IMG/VR virus record: IMGVR_UViG_3300009151_000374
Span: 1 to 24,362 of that record
Strand: one strand, 5' to 3'
DNA: 24,362 nt
Source: a virus
The translations under genes and the position numbers were made by a program. This document shows positions 8,139 to 16,769 of the stretch, piece after piece. The notes under the pieces were generated by a model. The model searched no databases and had not been told where the DNA came from. It was given only the letters and a program-made list of their open reading frames with translations. Each line of letters starts with the position of its first letter. Position 1 is the stretch's first letter.

Positions 8139-9845
8139 TTAAGGGTTTACCCATTCACCATTAACCCAACGTTTTTGAACTCCATTTGCAAATTTATAAA
8201 GAGCACCTTCTTCAAAAGATTTATCTTTTACAATAGATTTACCCTTTTGTTGTGCAGGTTTTTCTTGTTCTTGTAAGTATTTTTGTTTTGGAACTAAAAG
8301 ATTACTCACTGCATCGTAAATTTTATCTGCTTCTAAACTATGCACGTAATCTCTTACTTTTTTTACGTCTGCATCTGGATTATCAATCATGTAATCACGA
8401 GCAGCTTCTGTCATATCATCTCGTGATTCTTCCATTAATTGCACCATTTGTGCTCTAAACTTAGGAGCTTGTTTTAATTCTATACCAAAATCTTTTACTA
8501 ATTCATCGTCTGGAATTTTTTTAGGATCACGCATTGCATCTATACCACCAGATACAGCACTCCATTTTTTTACTTTAATTGTTTTTAACCCTTCAAGGGT
8601 TGAACCTGTTTTTGCATCTTCTTCTGTAGCAAAAGATGGAGCAACAGCAGTACCAGTATTTGAAGCACTTTTAATTTCGCTTAAAATATCATTTTGCCAA
8701 GGTTGTTTAAGTACTGGACTTGTTTTTCTGCTATTCAATAATCTTTTGAGATCAGCTTTTACTGGTGCTGATAAACTATTAAATTCACCATTTTGATCTA
8801 ATTGAATTTCTTTAGCTACTAATTGTGAATCGGTAAGACCACGAGGTATTTTTCTAATACCATTATAAAAAAATTGAGTTCTTTTATTTATTTCTTCTGG
8901 ATCTACTCTACCATTAATTAAATCCATATAACCATTAGCAGCAGACTGTGTCATAATATGTGTATCAACATATTTTGATTTTAATGATTCAGGTGTAAAT
9001 GGTGCAGGACCTTGAGGATTTCTTAACCACTGATCAATACTATCAGTTACCTCTATATTTGCTTTTTTAGTTTGTGCATTAGCTCTAGCTTGTGCCTGAC
9101 TTGCTGCACTTTCTCTAGCACCACCTTTAATTGCTGGATAATTTATATAATTACCATCTTTATCTACCGATGGGTCATTAATTTCTATTTGTGCCTGATT
9201 AGCATTTATTCTTAATGCGTGTTCAAATCTAGACTCATCTACAACTTGCGGAATTTTATCTAAATGGTCTTGCAACTGCTGTTGCGATAACAATTTATCG
9301 TTATATAATTGCATCAACGGTGCTGATGCTCTTTTAATTCCTTCATCTCTATTATCTGAATATGTATTAGCTAATTTAACTGAACTTTTAATACCAGATT
9401 CAATAGTATCATTACTAAATTTTATTAATCCTCTAGTGTTATATTCTGAAGATAATTGATTTTTCCAAGCATCGCCTTTTTGCATCAATAATCTTCTATC
9501 AAAAGGACTCAGATCTGGATGATCCTTAAAATAAGCATTTATTTTATCTTGAGCGTATTTGTCAAATTCAGTTTTAAATTGTTTACCGTCTTGGATAGTT
9601 ATTAAATTACCATCAAAATCTGTTTTCGCCGTATCCAACATATTTGTAAAATCAAATACGTGTTTTGTAGTAGAAACTTTAGACATTGATTCAGAAACTT
9701 GCTGAAATACACCAGCAGCATCTTGACCTAAAGCACTAACAAGGCGACCAGGAGCCATAGCAGCTTCACGAAAAGCCCTTGGGTCAATTTTAACCCCTGT
9801 AGCTTGCGTTTGTACTTCAGTGCCTTGTACTATTTCTAAAGCCAT
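8139..9845 (-). CDS. Internal virion protein, gp15-like, 568 aa
   Basis: This middle member of the internal protein set is mostly helical and hydrophilic, without signal peptide or membrane segment. It starts MALEIVQGTEVQTQATG, has an amphipathic N-terminal region (PGRLVSALGQDAAGVFQQVSESMS, broken here only by its length), and a central Gln/Ala-rich part (ESAASQAQARANAQTKK at about 245-262). The C-terminus is basic and ends FANGVQKRWVNGEWVNP. The assignment rests mainly on order (between a 166-aa gp14-like and a 1744-aa gp16-like gene) and composition, since these proteins diverge quickly. ATG 9845 follows the upstream stop by 3 nt, with a strong AAAGGA ribosome-binding site overlapping that stop. 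Confidence 0.72.
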   Translation of the reverse strand: MALEIVQGTEVQTQATGVKIDPRAFREAAMAPGRLVSALGQDAAGVFQQVSESMSKVSTTKHVFDFTNMLDTAKTDFDGNLITIQDGKQFKTEFDKYAQDKINAYFKDHPDLSPFDRRLLMQKGDAWKNQLSSEYNTRGLIKFSNDTIESGIKSSVKLANTYSDNRDEGIKRASAPLMQLYNDKLLSQQQLQDHLDKIPQVVDESRFEHALRINANQAQIEINDPSVDKDGNYINYPAIKGGARESAASQAQARANAQTKKANIEVTDSIDQWLRNPQGPAPFTPESLKSKYVDTHIMTQSAANGYMDLINGRVDPEEINKRTQFFYNGIRKIPRGLTDSQLVAKEIQLDQNGEFNSLSAPVKADLKRLLNSRKTSPVLKQPWQNDILSEIKSASNTGTAVAPSFATEEDAKTGSTLEGLKTIKVKKWSAVSGGIDAMRDPKKIPDDELVKDFGIELKQAPKFRAQMVQLMEESRDDMTEAARDYMIDNPDADVKKVRDYVHSLEADKIYDAVSNLLVPKQKYLQEQEKPAQQKGKSIVKDKSFEEGALYKFANGVQKRWVNGEWVNP

Positions 9846-9848
9846 AAA

Positions 9849-10349
9849 TTATCCTTTACCGCCAAATGTTCCCGATTGTATGTCTTGTGCTAACATACTA
9901 GCCATTTTAGCACCACCATCGATTAAAGCTATATTTGCAGCAGTTCTATCAGCGTATGCTTGTGCTTCACCTTCAGCTACTCCTATAGCAGCAGCACTAT
10001 AGAGTTGTTGTTGTTTTTGTTGTGAATCTAAATACATTTGCTGTGCTTGTTGTTCTAAACGACCAGCAGTGGTAATTTGTGCATGAAGTGCAGATCCACT
10101 ATTAGCTAAAACACCAGCACTTGCGTAAGAAGCAGCTTGTTTAGATAAATAAACATTACCTTCTTGTCTTTGAGTTCTAATGTTTTGCAGCGTGTTGTAA
10201 TCAAGCTGTTGTGCCTGTACTTTATCTACATTAGAATTATATCGTGCAGTAGCTTCAGATACATCAGCAGCAGATCTGCCAGCTTTGTATTGACCGTAAG
10301 CTGATACGCCTGTTGCAACCAAAGCGGTTGCTGCTAGAGCCATTGGCAT
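9849..10349 (-). CDS. Internal virion protein, gp14-like, 166 aa
   Basis: A small protein with a hydrophobic N-terminus (ALAATALVATGVSAYGQYKAG, residues 4-24) followed by long Ala/Gln-rich helices, including the stretch QQMYLDSQQKQQQLYSAAA. T7 gp14 and its relatives have this design and act in the outer-membrane part of the ejection channel. It ends QSGTFGGKG. The ATG at 10349 has GGAAAGG 7 nt upstream and overlaps the end of the GNAT-like gene by 16 nt; a second in-frame ATG is at 10343. It precedes the gp15- and gp16-like genes as in T7. Function is inferred from architecture and order. Confidence 0.78.
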   Translation of the reverse strand: MPMALAATALVATGVSAYGQYKAGRSAADVSEATARYNSNVDKVQAQQLDYNTLQNIRTQRQEGNVYLSKQAASYASAGVLANSGSALHAQITTAGRLEQQAQQMYLDSQQKQQQLYSAAAIGVAEGEAQAYADRTAANIALIDGGAKMASMLAQDIQSGTFGGKG

Positions 10350-10750
10350 GAAAAAGCCTTTCCGTAAGTTACATGAGGTTCACCTTGAAGATCTTTATAT
10401 CCTGTTTTAGCCATTATTCTAGCTTCTCCTGAATTAGGCTTAACAAATGATAATATGCAGGGACTACCATTGTCCCATGCCATTTTCTCTAAATGTGCAT
10501 AAAGTGCTTTTACTGCTTTAACCAAATCTTTAGATAATTTAAACATTGGATTAGTTGTAGTAAATTCTATTATAGATATGCCACCAATGACACAGTAAAG
10601 AAAACTGACTGCTATTGGATTACCATCAACTTCAGCAATAGCACCAGTTGCAGGTAAAAAAACTTCTGGTGGTATTACCGTAGCTCCATGACGTTCCATC
10701 CATGAACAGATCATGTTATAATCTTCTGAACTGTAAGATCTAATGGTCAT
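10334..10750 (-). CDS. GNAT-like acetyltransferase-fold protein (T7 gp13-like position), 138 aa
   Basis: The start (MTIRSYSSEDYNMICSWMERHG) and the layout (IAEVDGNPIAVSFLYCV, then the C-terminal ILSFVKPNSGEARIMAKTGY) match small GNAT-fold proteins found after tail-tube genes in podoviruses; T7 gp13 is also 138 aa in the same place. The C-terminal half with N-x2-x-AR-x-MAKTGY corresponds to the usual GNAT region where a helix packs after the cofactor site, but I do not see a clear Q/RxxGxG/A acetyl-CoA loop, so it may be structural, not catalytic. Its ATG overlaps the nozzle gene stop (ATGA), and its end overlaps the gp14-like gene. Confidence 0.72.
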   Translation of the reverse strand: MTIRSYSSEDYNMICSWMERHGATVIPPEVFLPATGAIAEVDGNPIAVSFLYCVIGGISIIEFTTTNPMFKLSKDLVKAVKALYAHLEKMAWDNGSPCILSFVKPNSGEARIMAKTGYKDLQGEPHVTYGKAFSCQWL

Positions 10751-13700
10751 GGCGTTGCTATTACATCGTACTTAATAATAAGTGCCAATACGGTCAACGG
10801 CAATGCGTCACTACCTGTAACTATTATTATAGGATCGGTATCAGGAGTAAGGTTTAATTGAGGGGTAACACGTATGTCTGTAGGTATAGTTACTAATAAT
10901 CCTTGTGCTTGTTGTGTAGGATCACCGTTTAAAGGGTTACCTGTAGGTACGTAAGGTATAGGTACAGGTTGGTAAGGAGCACCACCTATTAGTCTCCAAT
11001 TAGTAGGATCGTTGGAAGGAGGTACAATATCTGTATATACTGTAGCTACAGCCTGATAATTATAACCAAAGTAACTTACTTGGCTTCCTTTACCATAAGT
11101 TGTACCAGAAACCCAAGTATTAGGTGCTGGATACTTATTAGCTATTAAACCACCACAAGAGTTATAAACTCTAATAAATACGTCTGAGATCTGCTTTATA
11201 AGGCTTTGTGTATTGCCTACACGTTGATCTGAGTCGTAACGCATAGCTTGAGCAGAATAAGTAATAGGAAGCCCAACTTGTACTATGTTTGGTCCAACAT
11301 AATTAACTAATTTCCAGTTTGTTGGGTCTGATGATGGAGGCGTTGTAGTACCTGCTGGAATGTCATGCAACGCTTCATAATTGCCTAATCCTGATCCAGT
11401 ACCCCAACTTACTTGTATTCCAGTAGAATAAGGGAAACCAGACTGCCATAAAGGAGCTGCTGGTGGGTATCCAGAAGGTATAACTACTGTACCATAATCC
11501 GTATCTGTATAACCAACCTGTACAGGTCCAAAAGCATTACCATCTGCCAAACCGACTACCCAACGTCCTGCTAAGTTATTAAGGTTAGATAAAGTTACAC
11601 CAACAAGAGATGGGCCAGAAGTTATACCTGTTACGGTAAATCCGCTATCTACATAATAAGCATTTTTAACAATAGCCTGTGGTGGATTTGGAGCTGCTGT
11701 AAATGTTTGTTCCCAGTTGTTAGGATTGAACCTTTCAATAGATCTTACAGGTATTGTTTGCCAAGGAGCTAATTGCCAGTGCGTGGGATCTGCTCCTGGT
11801 AAAGTAGAACTGGTTACAGCAGCTATACATATATACGTATTATTAGCCGACCAAACCATGTCATTTACGGCATAAGTATTGCCATAATACCATATAGGAG
11901 GGCTGACGTATCGATTTGCTACCACCCATACTTCGTCATCGTTTTTACCGTTACCAAATAAAGTAGATACGGATTCAAAACCTACGTCTGGGTAATTACT
12001 ATCAGGAGTACTAGTATTAGCTCCAGTAGTATGGTTATGCCAACCAAATATGTTCTGATCCATTTCGTAGGTCATGCCACAAAGCTGTCCTTGTTGCGTT
12101 ACAGCCCAAATCTCTGGCTGACCATGCCATTGCTGCTGGTAGTCTAATTGAACGATTCCTGAGTTAAATAAATGACCACTATAGGTTGTTAGGCTTTGGC
12201 TCATGTATTTCTCAGTATAAACTGAGAACATCATCTGCCTGATTTGATTAGCCTGACGTTGAGTAAATATTATGCCATCGCCTACAACTAATGGTGTAAC
12301 ACCAAAGATAGAACCATAAGTAGAGTGTTCAACTGCCTGTATAGATGTTGGGCTTATGCTACCACCAATGCTACCACCTGTGGTTGCAGCACTACCTGAG
12401 ACTACCCATTCAGCACCAGAGAACCCTGCTATAAGGTTATTTTGAGCACACATCCAAACAATTGGTCCACGACCAACTGCGTTTAGATCAAATGCAAAAG
12501 AATCTGTAGCTAAAGTTTGATCACCTAAAGCAAAGTTTTCGATGTCGTTGGTGACTGTACCCCATATACGTTGAGGTTCGTAGGCAGACGAGGCGTATAT
12601 AACCCTCTGTTGATAAGAGGTGATTGCTTGCGGATATCCACGGTAGTCTGACCAAGCTCCTTCTGACCAATAAAGGGTGTTCGGTCCAGTAGGGGACCAG
12701 TTGCCAGTATTTTGCGGTGGGGGCGTTGATCCACCTGAGATTGCAAGTATGCAGGTATAGTTTTCTTCTTCATAGCTTACAATATCTCCAGCATGATAAA
12801 CTCCTGTTCCGCTTACCCAAGCAGTAGCTAAAGGAGCGTTGTTGTAAAGTTGTTGTATGACATTAGCACAAGCATGATTGCTATCATTAACAGCCCAATG
12901 CGTAGTATCAGTGGCTGGATTAGTAGCACTATTAACTGCAAGAATACAATAATACGTTACGCCACTGTACGTAACTTGCATATTAGGAATATAACTTACT
13001 GAACTATTCCAAGCATCAGGAGTACAAATTTGTACCAGTCCATATAAGAAACCATCTACTGCTTCCAATACGATACGTGGAGCAGTAGCACCAGCCGTAG
13101 ATGGAGATGTAGAAGTATTAACGTGTATTCTGAATAATGCACTTTGACTAGCTGTACCTGTAATATCTACGTTACGATCAGATTGACCAGAAATAGTCCT
13201 AATTGCAGTCCATGTAGAACCACCATCTATTGAACGCTCAATATCAAAAGAAGCGTTCCATACGCCATAAGTATGACATTCCCAATTTCCGTAAATTTGT
13301 ATCTGATTAGAATATCCACTTGCACCATAAGGAAATGCCGATGAAGGATTTGGTGCATCTATTTCAACTGATGCAGAACTACGCAACGTAGCTAACTGCC
13401 AATAAGAGTTTAAATGCGTTGGTTGAAATATAGTCTGTGATTTCCAATAAGTAGAATTAAACGAACTGCCACTTATATGAGCTGTAATGCAATTATAAAG
13501 TACGCTACCTATTTGTACTGAATTACCAATTGCGTAAAAGTTATTCGCTACCCATGCAGGAGCAGTAGCAGCAAGCCCTACCTTACCAAAATTAGATGTT
13601 GCTGATATACTAATTTCTGTAGCGTTCTGATCTAATAAAGCAGGAGTAATGAATTGTACTTGTGCAAACGTCCAATTTGTATCTGAAATTCGTGTAAGTT

Positions 13701-14160
13701 TATAAACTGGATATTTAGGACTAGTGAAATACATCACGTCATTTATCTGACAGTAGTTCACTTGCCATATATCAGTAGCAAATTTATTTACGTTTGCCGT
13801 AATATATTCTGCACTATAAGGTGTACTTACTTCTACTGGATTACCGCCTACTTGGATTTGCTGACCATTACTATAAAAACGAATGTAATTGTTACCTAAT
13901 TCTAAAATAAAAGTAGTTGTAGGACTGTATATAAACTTAACAAGTCTTACGCCATACGAGGTACTATAACCATTTTTTAGTTTTGCTGCTGCTATGTATT
14001 GAGTGCCAGGTCTGCGTGTTAATGGTCCCTGCTTGTAAGGGATCATGTTTAGCAATTGCCGTCCTGCTGAACGGTATTTTTCTTGGTCAACTCGTGCGTC
14101 TAGTCTTGGACTAAACTCACCACCAGAAAAACTAATTTGGCTGTCAATTGATTTAGCCAT
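10747..14160 (-). CDS. Tail nozzle / tail tubular protein B-like, 1137 aa, with six CBM5/12-like modules
   Basis: The N-terminus (AKSIDSQISFSGGEFSPRL, then RLLNMIPYKQGPLTRRPGTQY) is the typical opening of the podovirus tail tubular B/nozzle family, which closes the tail tip. I start at ATG 14160; a TTG 24 nt upstream is also in frame. The start overlaps the adaptor stop by 8 nt. Six copies of a module with the pattern W-x5-7-Y-x2-G/N-x2-V-x-Y/W-x5-Y-x-C/A-...-P-x3-D-x-x-x-W are inserted at residues about 198-243, 378-425, 442-490, 752-800, 898-952 and 1010-1059. They resemble CBM5/12 carbohydrate-binding domains and explain why the protein is much longer than T7 gp12 (about 800 aa). The modules probably project from the nozzle and may bind host surface sugars; binding is inference. 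The gene ends overlapping the GNAT-like start. Confidence 0.85.
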   Translation of the reverse strand: MAKSIDSQISFSGGEFSPRLDARVDQEKYRSAGRQLLNMIPYKQGPLTRRPGTQYIAAAKLKNGYSTSYGVRLVKFIYSPTTTFILELGNNYIRFYSNGQQIQVGGNPVEVSTPYSAEYITANVNKFATDIWQVNYCQINDVMYFTSPKYPVYKLTRISDTNWTFAQVQFITPALLDQNATEISISATSNFGKVGLAATAPAWVANNFYAIGNSVQIGSVLYNCITAHISGSSFNSTYWKSQTIFQPTHLNSYWQLATLRSSASVEIDAPNPSSAFPYGASGYSNQIQIYGNWECHTYGVWNASFDIERSIDGGSTWTAIRTISGQSDRNVDITGTASQSALFRIHVNTSTSPSTAGATAPRIVLEAVDGFLYGLVQICTPDAWNSSVSYIPNMQVTYSGVTYYCILAVNSATNPATDTTHWAVNDSNHACANVIQQLYNNAPLATAWVSGTGVYHAGDIVSYEEENYTCILAISGGSTPPPQNTGNWSPTGPNTLYWSEGAWSDYRGYPQAITSYQQRVIYASSAYEPQRIWGTVTNDIENFALGDQTLATDSFAFDLNAVGRGPIVWMCAQNNLIAGFSGAEWVVSGSAATTGGSIGGSISPTSIQAVEHSTYGSIFGVTPLVVGDGIIFTQRQANQIRQMMFSVYTEKYMSQSLTTYSGHLFNSGIVQLDYQQQWHGQPEIWAVTQQGQLCGMTYEMDQNIFGWHNHTTGANTSTPDSNYPDVGFESVSTLFGNGKNDDEVWVVANRYVSPPIWYYGNTYAVNDMVWSANNTYICIAAVTSSTLPGADPTHWQLAPWQTIPVRSIERFNPNNWEQTFTAAPNPPQAIVKNAYYVDSGFTVTGITSGPSLVGVTLSNLNNLAGRWVVGLADGNAFGPVQVGYTDTDYGTVVIPSGYPPAAPLWQSGFPYSTGIQVSWGTGSGLGNYEALHDIPAGTTTPPSSDPTNWKLVNYVGPNIVQVGLPITYSAQAMRYDSDQRVGNTQSLIKQISDVFIRVYNSCGGLIANKYPAPNTWVSGTTYGKGSQVSYFGYNYQAVATVYTDIVPPSNDPTNWRLIGGAPYQPVPIPYVPTGNPLNGDPTQQAQGLLVTIPTDIRVTPQLNLTPDTDPIIIVTGSDALPLTVLALIIKYDVIATP
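10982..13565 (-). repeat. Six divergent copies of a CBM5/12-like module within the nozzle gene
   Basis: Approximate copies on the DNA are 13431-13565, 12885-13025, 12690-12835, 11760-11905, 11305-11465 and 10982-11130. Each encodes 43-55 residues starting with a Trp (AWVANN, AWNSSV, AWVSGTG, IWYYGN, LWQSGF, TWVSGT) and ending with a second Trp (YWKSQ, HWAVN, NWSPT, HWQLA, NWKLV, NWRLI). Copies 2 and 3 are nearly adjacent; the others are separated by nozzle sequence. They are protein-level repeats and have diverged at DNA level. Confidence 0.75.
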
Positions 14161-14998
14161 TGATGAAATACCAACGTGCTGCAACGAAACGTGAAGAATT
14201 TACAGGAGTAAAACGTACTGGTAATCTTTCGCCAGCGTTTTTGGTCATAGCTTGAGATAAAGCTCTTTGATATATTGCAAGCATTGCTTGTTCAATTTTA
14301 CCGCCATCTTGACGAAGTGATGTAGAAATCTGTGAAGCTAATTTATAGGTTACGCAATCTATAAACAAAGGGTCCCAACGAGTAGTATCTTGATTATTTG
14401 AAACGTACTTAATTGAAGTAGTTGATGTGTTTGTATAAATTAATTGACCATTAATTTCATACTCATCTGAGTTCATATTACCATAAGTTTCACTGCTTGA
14501 TCCATCATTTACTGTATCCAATAATATGAAATCGTTAGGTAAAGCGAAAGCATAAGGCCAGCCACTAGGATAACTTGAGCCATCAGGATAACCTCCAAAG
14601 GCATTGTAGTCTGGGTAGTCGGCTTGAACAAGAGCACCAGTTGTAAGATCGTTAGTAAAACTACCTGTCGAAGTGTAAGCGTACTCAGTAGTATAAATGG
14701 CGTTGCCATAAGATAAATAAACATTCGCTGCATACGAAGTATAAGGCGACCAAGGTATTGATGCAGGTGTTCCTCCATTAGAAGGAAGCGGAGTTTGTGG
14801 AACTTGAACTAATACCGCAGTAGTAAGTAAACAATTCCAACGAGTAGCACGAGCTACTGTTTCAAACGCTAACTGAAAATTGTTATTACAAACAATCGCC
14901 GACGGATTGCTTAGATCGGTAAGTGAGACAATTGATTGTGCTCCTATTCTTGATAACGCTTGGTTAGCAATGTCCGTAGGTGATAATGTTGTAAACAT
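14153..14998 (-). CDS. Tail adaptor / tail tubular protein A-like, 281 aa
   Basis: The start, SPTDIANQALSRIGAQSIVSL, followed by NNNFQLAFETVARATRWNCLL, is the usual opening of podovirus tail tubular A/head-tail adaptor proteins, which sit between portal and nozzle. The C-terminal half also fits: YAFALPNDFILLDTVND, IKYVSNNQDTTRWDPLF, and YKLASQISTSLRQ with a final helix for ring assembly. Residues about 78-129 are an Tyr-rich insertion beginning PWSPYTSYAANVYLSYGNA that looks like a degenerate copy of the CBM5/12-like module in the nozzle. The ATG is only 7 nt after the T-tract of a terminator and has no Shine-Dalgarno, so the message probably comes from read-through. Its end overlaps the nozzle start. 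Confidence 0.85.
   Translation of the reverse strand: MFTTLSPTDIANQALSRIGAQSIVSLTDLSNPSAIVCNNNFQLAFETVARATRWNCLLTTAVLVQVPQTPLPSNGGTPASIPWSPYTSYAANVYLSYGNAIYTTEYAYTSTGSFTNDLTTGALVQADYPDYNAFGGYPDGSSYPSGWPYAFALPNDFILLDTVNDGSSSETYGNMNSDEYEINGQLIYTNTSTTSIKYVSNNQDTTRWDPLFIDCVTYKLASQISTSLRQDGGKIEQAMLAIYQRALSQAMTKNAGERLPVRFTPVNSSRFVAARWYFING
14612..14765 (-). repeat. Degenerate CBM5/12-like module inside the tail adaptor
   Basis: The encoded segment keeps the first Trp (PWSPYTSY), the central V-x-L-x-Y-G-N-x-x-Y and Ser/Thr-rich turn, but lacks the Y-x-C and the clear closing Trp. It is the weakest of the copies. Confidence 0.45.
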
Positions 14999-15005
14999 AT
15001 AAAGT

Positions 15006-15046
15006 AAAAAACCCGATAGTCACGTCGCCACAACGCAACTATCGGG
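15006..15046 (-). terminator. Rho-independent terminator between decoration and adaptor genes
   Basis: On the minus strand CCCGATAGT (15046-15038) pairs perfectly with ACTATCGGG (15020-15012) and is followed at once by six T (15011-15006). The 17-nt loop can add a GTTG/CGAC inner pairing. It lies downstream of the capsid and decoration genes, the place where T7 has its partial terminator T-phi. Since the adaptor ATG begins 7 nt later with no room for a promoter, some read-through is expected. Confidence 0.88.
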
Positions 15047-15078
15047 CAGGTTTTAATTACGTCAAACCACTAACCCAA

Positions 15079-15786
15079 TTAGTTGTTATCAACAATCTCG
15101 AAGCGGAACACACTGACTGTTCCTGCAACTGGACTGCCAATAGTAGCAACTAGTGCTTGTAACCAGCAATCTTCAGACACGAGGTATGGAGCGTATAACG
15201 CTGTACCAGTTGCTGTAGATACGTTACCGCTTGCAGCAGCACAGTTGATAGCTGTCGAATAGCGTACTGAATTTGCGATCCAGTATGTTGTATCCGAGTG
15301 TGGAGCTGTCGTCTGTGAACTAGTTGTAGCTTTGATACAGGTGTATGTTTGGTTCGCAGGACTTGAAGTTGCGTCCAATACAATCTGACCAACTGCGTAA
15401 ACAGTACCAGAAACCCAAGTTGGTGCTTGGATAACAGTTAATGAATTAGCTGCTGTTTGACCATTTGGGATCGGCAGGTTTGATGCCAAGCCTTGATCGT
15501 TATCACCGATAGCTAACGTTAATGTTGTTGCAGGGGCTGTTGTGCCACTGGAAACACGTCCGTTAGGATCAATCATTGCACCAGAAGGTATGATAGCAAT
15601 GTTGATTAGGTCGTATTGTGCTTCATTACCTGTCCATGTATATGTTGCGGTAATTTTGCCTGGACCTTCAAGAATAGGATTATTCTGTACGCCTGGCTGA
15701 GGGGTCATCATTGTCTGACCTGCTTGGCCTGGGAAGTTAACCCCTTGAATTTGATTAGACGCTACGTCTGTATAATAGATAGCCAT
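15079..15786 (-). CDS. Capsid-associated (decoration-type) protein with inserted CBM5/12-like module, 235 aa
   Basis: The body of the protein, KITATYTWTGNEAQYDLINIAIIP... with PSGAMIDPNGRV and a final beta-rich domain (YAPYLVSEDCWLQALVATIG), resembles small structural proteins encoded directly after the capsid gene in BPP-1-like and related podoviruses. Between its two halves, residues about 119-172, sits a complete CBM5/12-like module (APTWVSGTVYAVGQIVLD to HSDTTYWIANS) with Y-T-C. The start has a good site, AGGAGA, 9 nt upstream. The gene follows the capsid gene by 24 nt and ends just before a terminator, so capsid and this protein are likely co-transcribed at high level. A surface position on the head would display the module outward; that is inference. 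Confidence 0.75.
   Translation of the reverse strand: MAIYYTDVASNQIQGVNFPGQAGQTMMTPQPGVQNNPILEGPGKITATYTWTGNEAQYDLINIAIIPSGAMIDPNGRVSSGTTAPATTLTLAIGDNDQGLASNLPIPNGQTAANSLTVIQAPTWVSGTVYAVGQIVLDATSSPANQTYTCIKATTSSQTTAPHSDTTYWIANSVRYSTAINCAAASGNVSTATGTALYAPYLVSEDCWLQALVATIGSPVAGTVSVFRFEIVDNN
15270..15430 (-). repeat. CBM5/12-like module in the decoration-type protein
   Basis: The segment shows WVSGTVYAVGQIV, Y-T-C-I-K-A and a closing YW after a His-Ser-Asp turn. At DNA level 17 nt at its start (15404-15420, plus strand gtaccagaaacccaagt) are identical to the start of nozzle copy six (11102-11118). Confidence 0.7.
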
Positions 15787-15810
15787 GTTAGTTGTCTCCT
15801 ATGTTAAGGG

Positions 15811-16725
15811 TTAAACTGATTCGTCGCAATTGACTTGGACGACACCCTTTTCTTCTAGGCGAGTCGCATCCATTAAAAGTGCAGTACGCACTTGAATTGC
15901 ATGAGATTGCATTGGAAGAATATCGATGTGAGTACGTACATCTTCGCCTATACCCATGATTAAGAAATCTTTTTGGTAAGCTACGCAGGTACGGATTGTT
16001 GTTGAACCAGCTTGGTAAGGAACCAACTGAGTACGAACGAAATGGAAGCCCATAAAGTCACGGATCATACCGTCACGTAGAGCACGCACGTCGTTATAGA
16101 GTACGCTATTAACTTGATCAACATTTGTGATTAAGTTGTTTAATTGCTTTGCAGAATAAACAAATACACGACCCTCTTCTTTAACATCATTAGCATCCAT
16201 AACGTAGGATGTCTGAGTTAATTTAGCGAGTTGCAGACCTGAGTTTGCAGAGCCTGATCCATAAGTAACACCAACTTGCTGTGAGGAAGGCAGCGTTGTA
16301 GCTGTTGTTCCTTGAGCACCAGTATAGTTTGTGCCTAATAGAGCATTGATAAGAATGATATCCTTCTGTCTGTTAGCAGCAATAGCGTGTTGCTTTGCTG
16401 TTGGAGACTGTGGGTCAGGTAGCTGACCAAGAAGGATATGATCAAAGTAGTCAATCCAAGTGGTCTTATCGTAAGGGCGAGGACGCACCCAACGGAAGAA
16501 CGTAGGAATGTCAGATGGTTCACTTTTTTGAGCACGAGCAGTGATCTGACGCAGAGCGTAAGATTGATCACCGATTTGATCGTATCTCTTTTGGTTACCA
16601 TTTACATTGTCTGAAGTGTACATCCCTGCGAGACGGTGATCGACTTGTTGGGCCATGATTTCACGCCAAATGTCGTCGAACGCTGTCTCGTAATGGGGAG
16701 GTAGTGAGAATATTGCACCAGCCAT
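15811..16725 (-). CDS. Major capsid protein, 304 aa
   Basis: The sequence MAGAIFSLPPHYETAFDDIW, then MAQQVDHRLAGMYTSDNVNG and YDQIGDQSYALRQITARAQ, fits the phage capsid family of BPP-1/HMO-2011-like podoviruses (HK97-type fold; I believe pfam19821). Later parts also fit: TTWIDYFDHILLGQLPDPQS, AIAANRQKDIILINALLGTN, and the C-terminal VRTHIDILPMQSHAIQVRTA. The frame is open back to an ATG at 16812 (333 aa), but I prefer ATG 16725: it matches the expected N-terminus, and a sigma70-like promoter at 16770-16798 would start the transcript between the two codons. Neither start has a clear ribosome-binding site, and the upstream ATG lies inside a hairpin. It ends NCDESV and is followed after 24 nt by the decoration gene. 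Confidence 0.87.
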   Translation of the reverse strand: MAGAIFSLPPHYETAFDDIWREIMAQQVDHRLAGMYTSDNVNGNQKRYDQIGDQSYALRQITARAQKSEPSDIPTFFRWVRPRPYDKTTWIDYFDHILLGQLPDPQSPTAKQHAIAANRQKDIILINALLGTNYTGAQGTTATTLPSSQQVGVTYGSGSANSGLQLAKLTQTSYVMDANDVKEEGRVFVYSAKQLNNLITNVDQVNSVLYNDVRALRDGMIRDFMGFHFVRTQLVPYQAGSTTIRTCVAYQKDFLIMGIGEDVRTHIDILPMQSHAIQVRTALLMDATRLEEKGVVQVNCDESV

Positions 16726-16769
16726 GAGAGTATGAGAATTGAGGTTTAATACGGCGATATACCGTACTG

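Noticed and set aside
2901-9845. Lytic transglycosylase domain in the ejection proteins
   Set aside because: I looked for the E-S-x-x-Q/SLT-like start and later GLMQ-type motif in both large proteins and found none.
12525-12773. Minus-strand 82-aa frame inside the nozzle gene
   Set aside because: It is out of frame with a well-supported 1137-aa protein and has no ribosome-binding site or recognisable sequence.
14509-14778. Minus-strand 89-aa frame inside the adaptor gene
   Set aside because: It is an alternate frame of a well-supported gene, with no start signal and odd composition (Leu/Thr-rich).
15150-16601. Minus-strand frames at 15150-15392 and 16335-16601
   Set aside because: They are alternate frames of the decoration-type and capsid genes.
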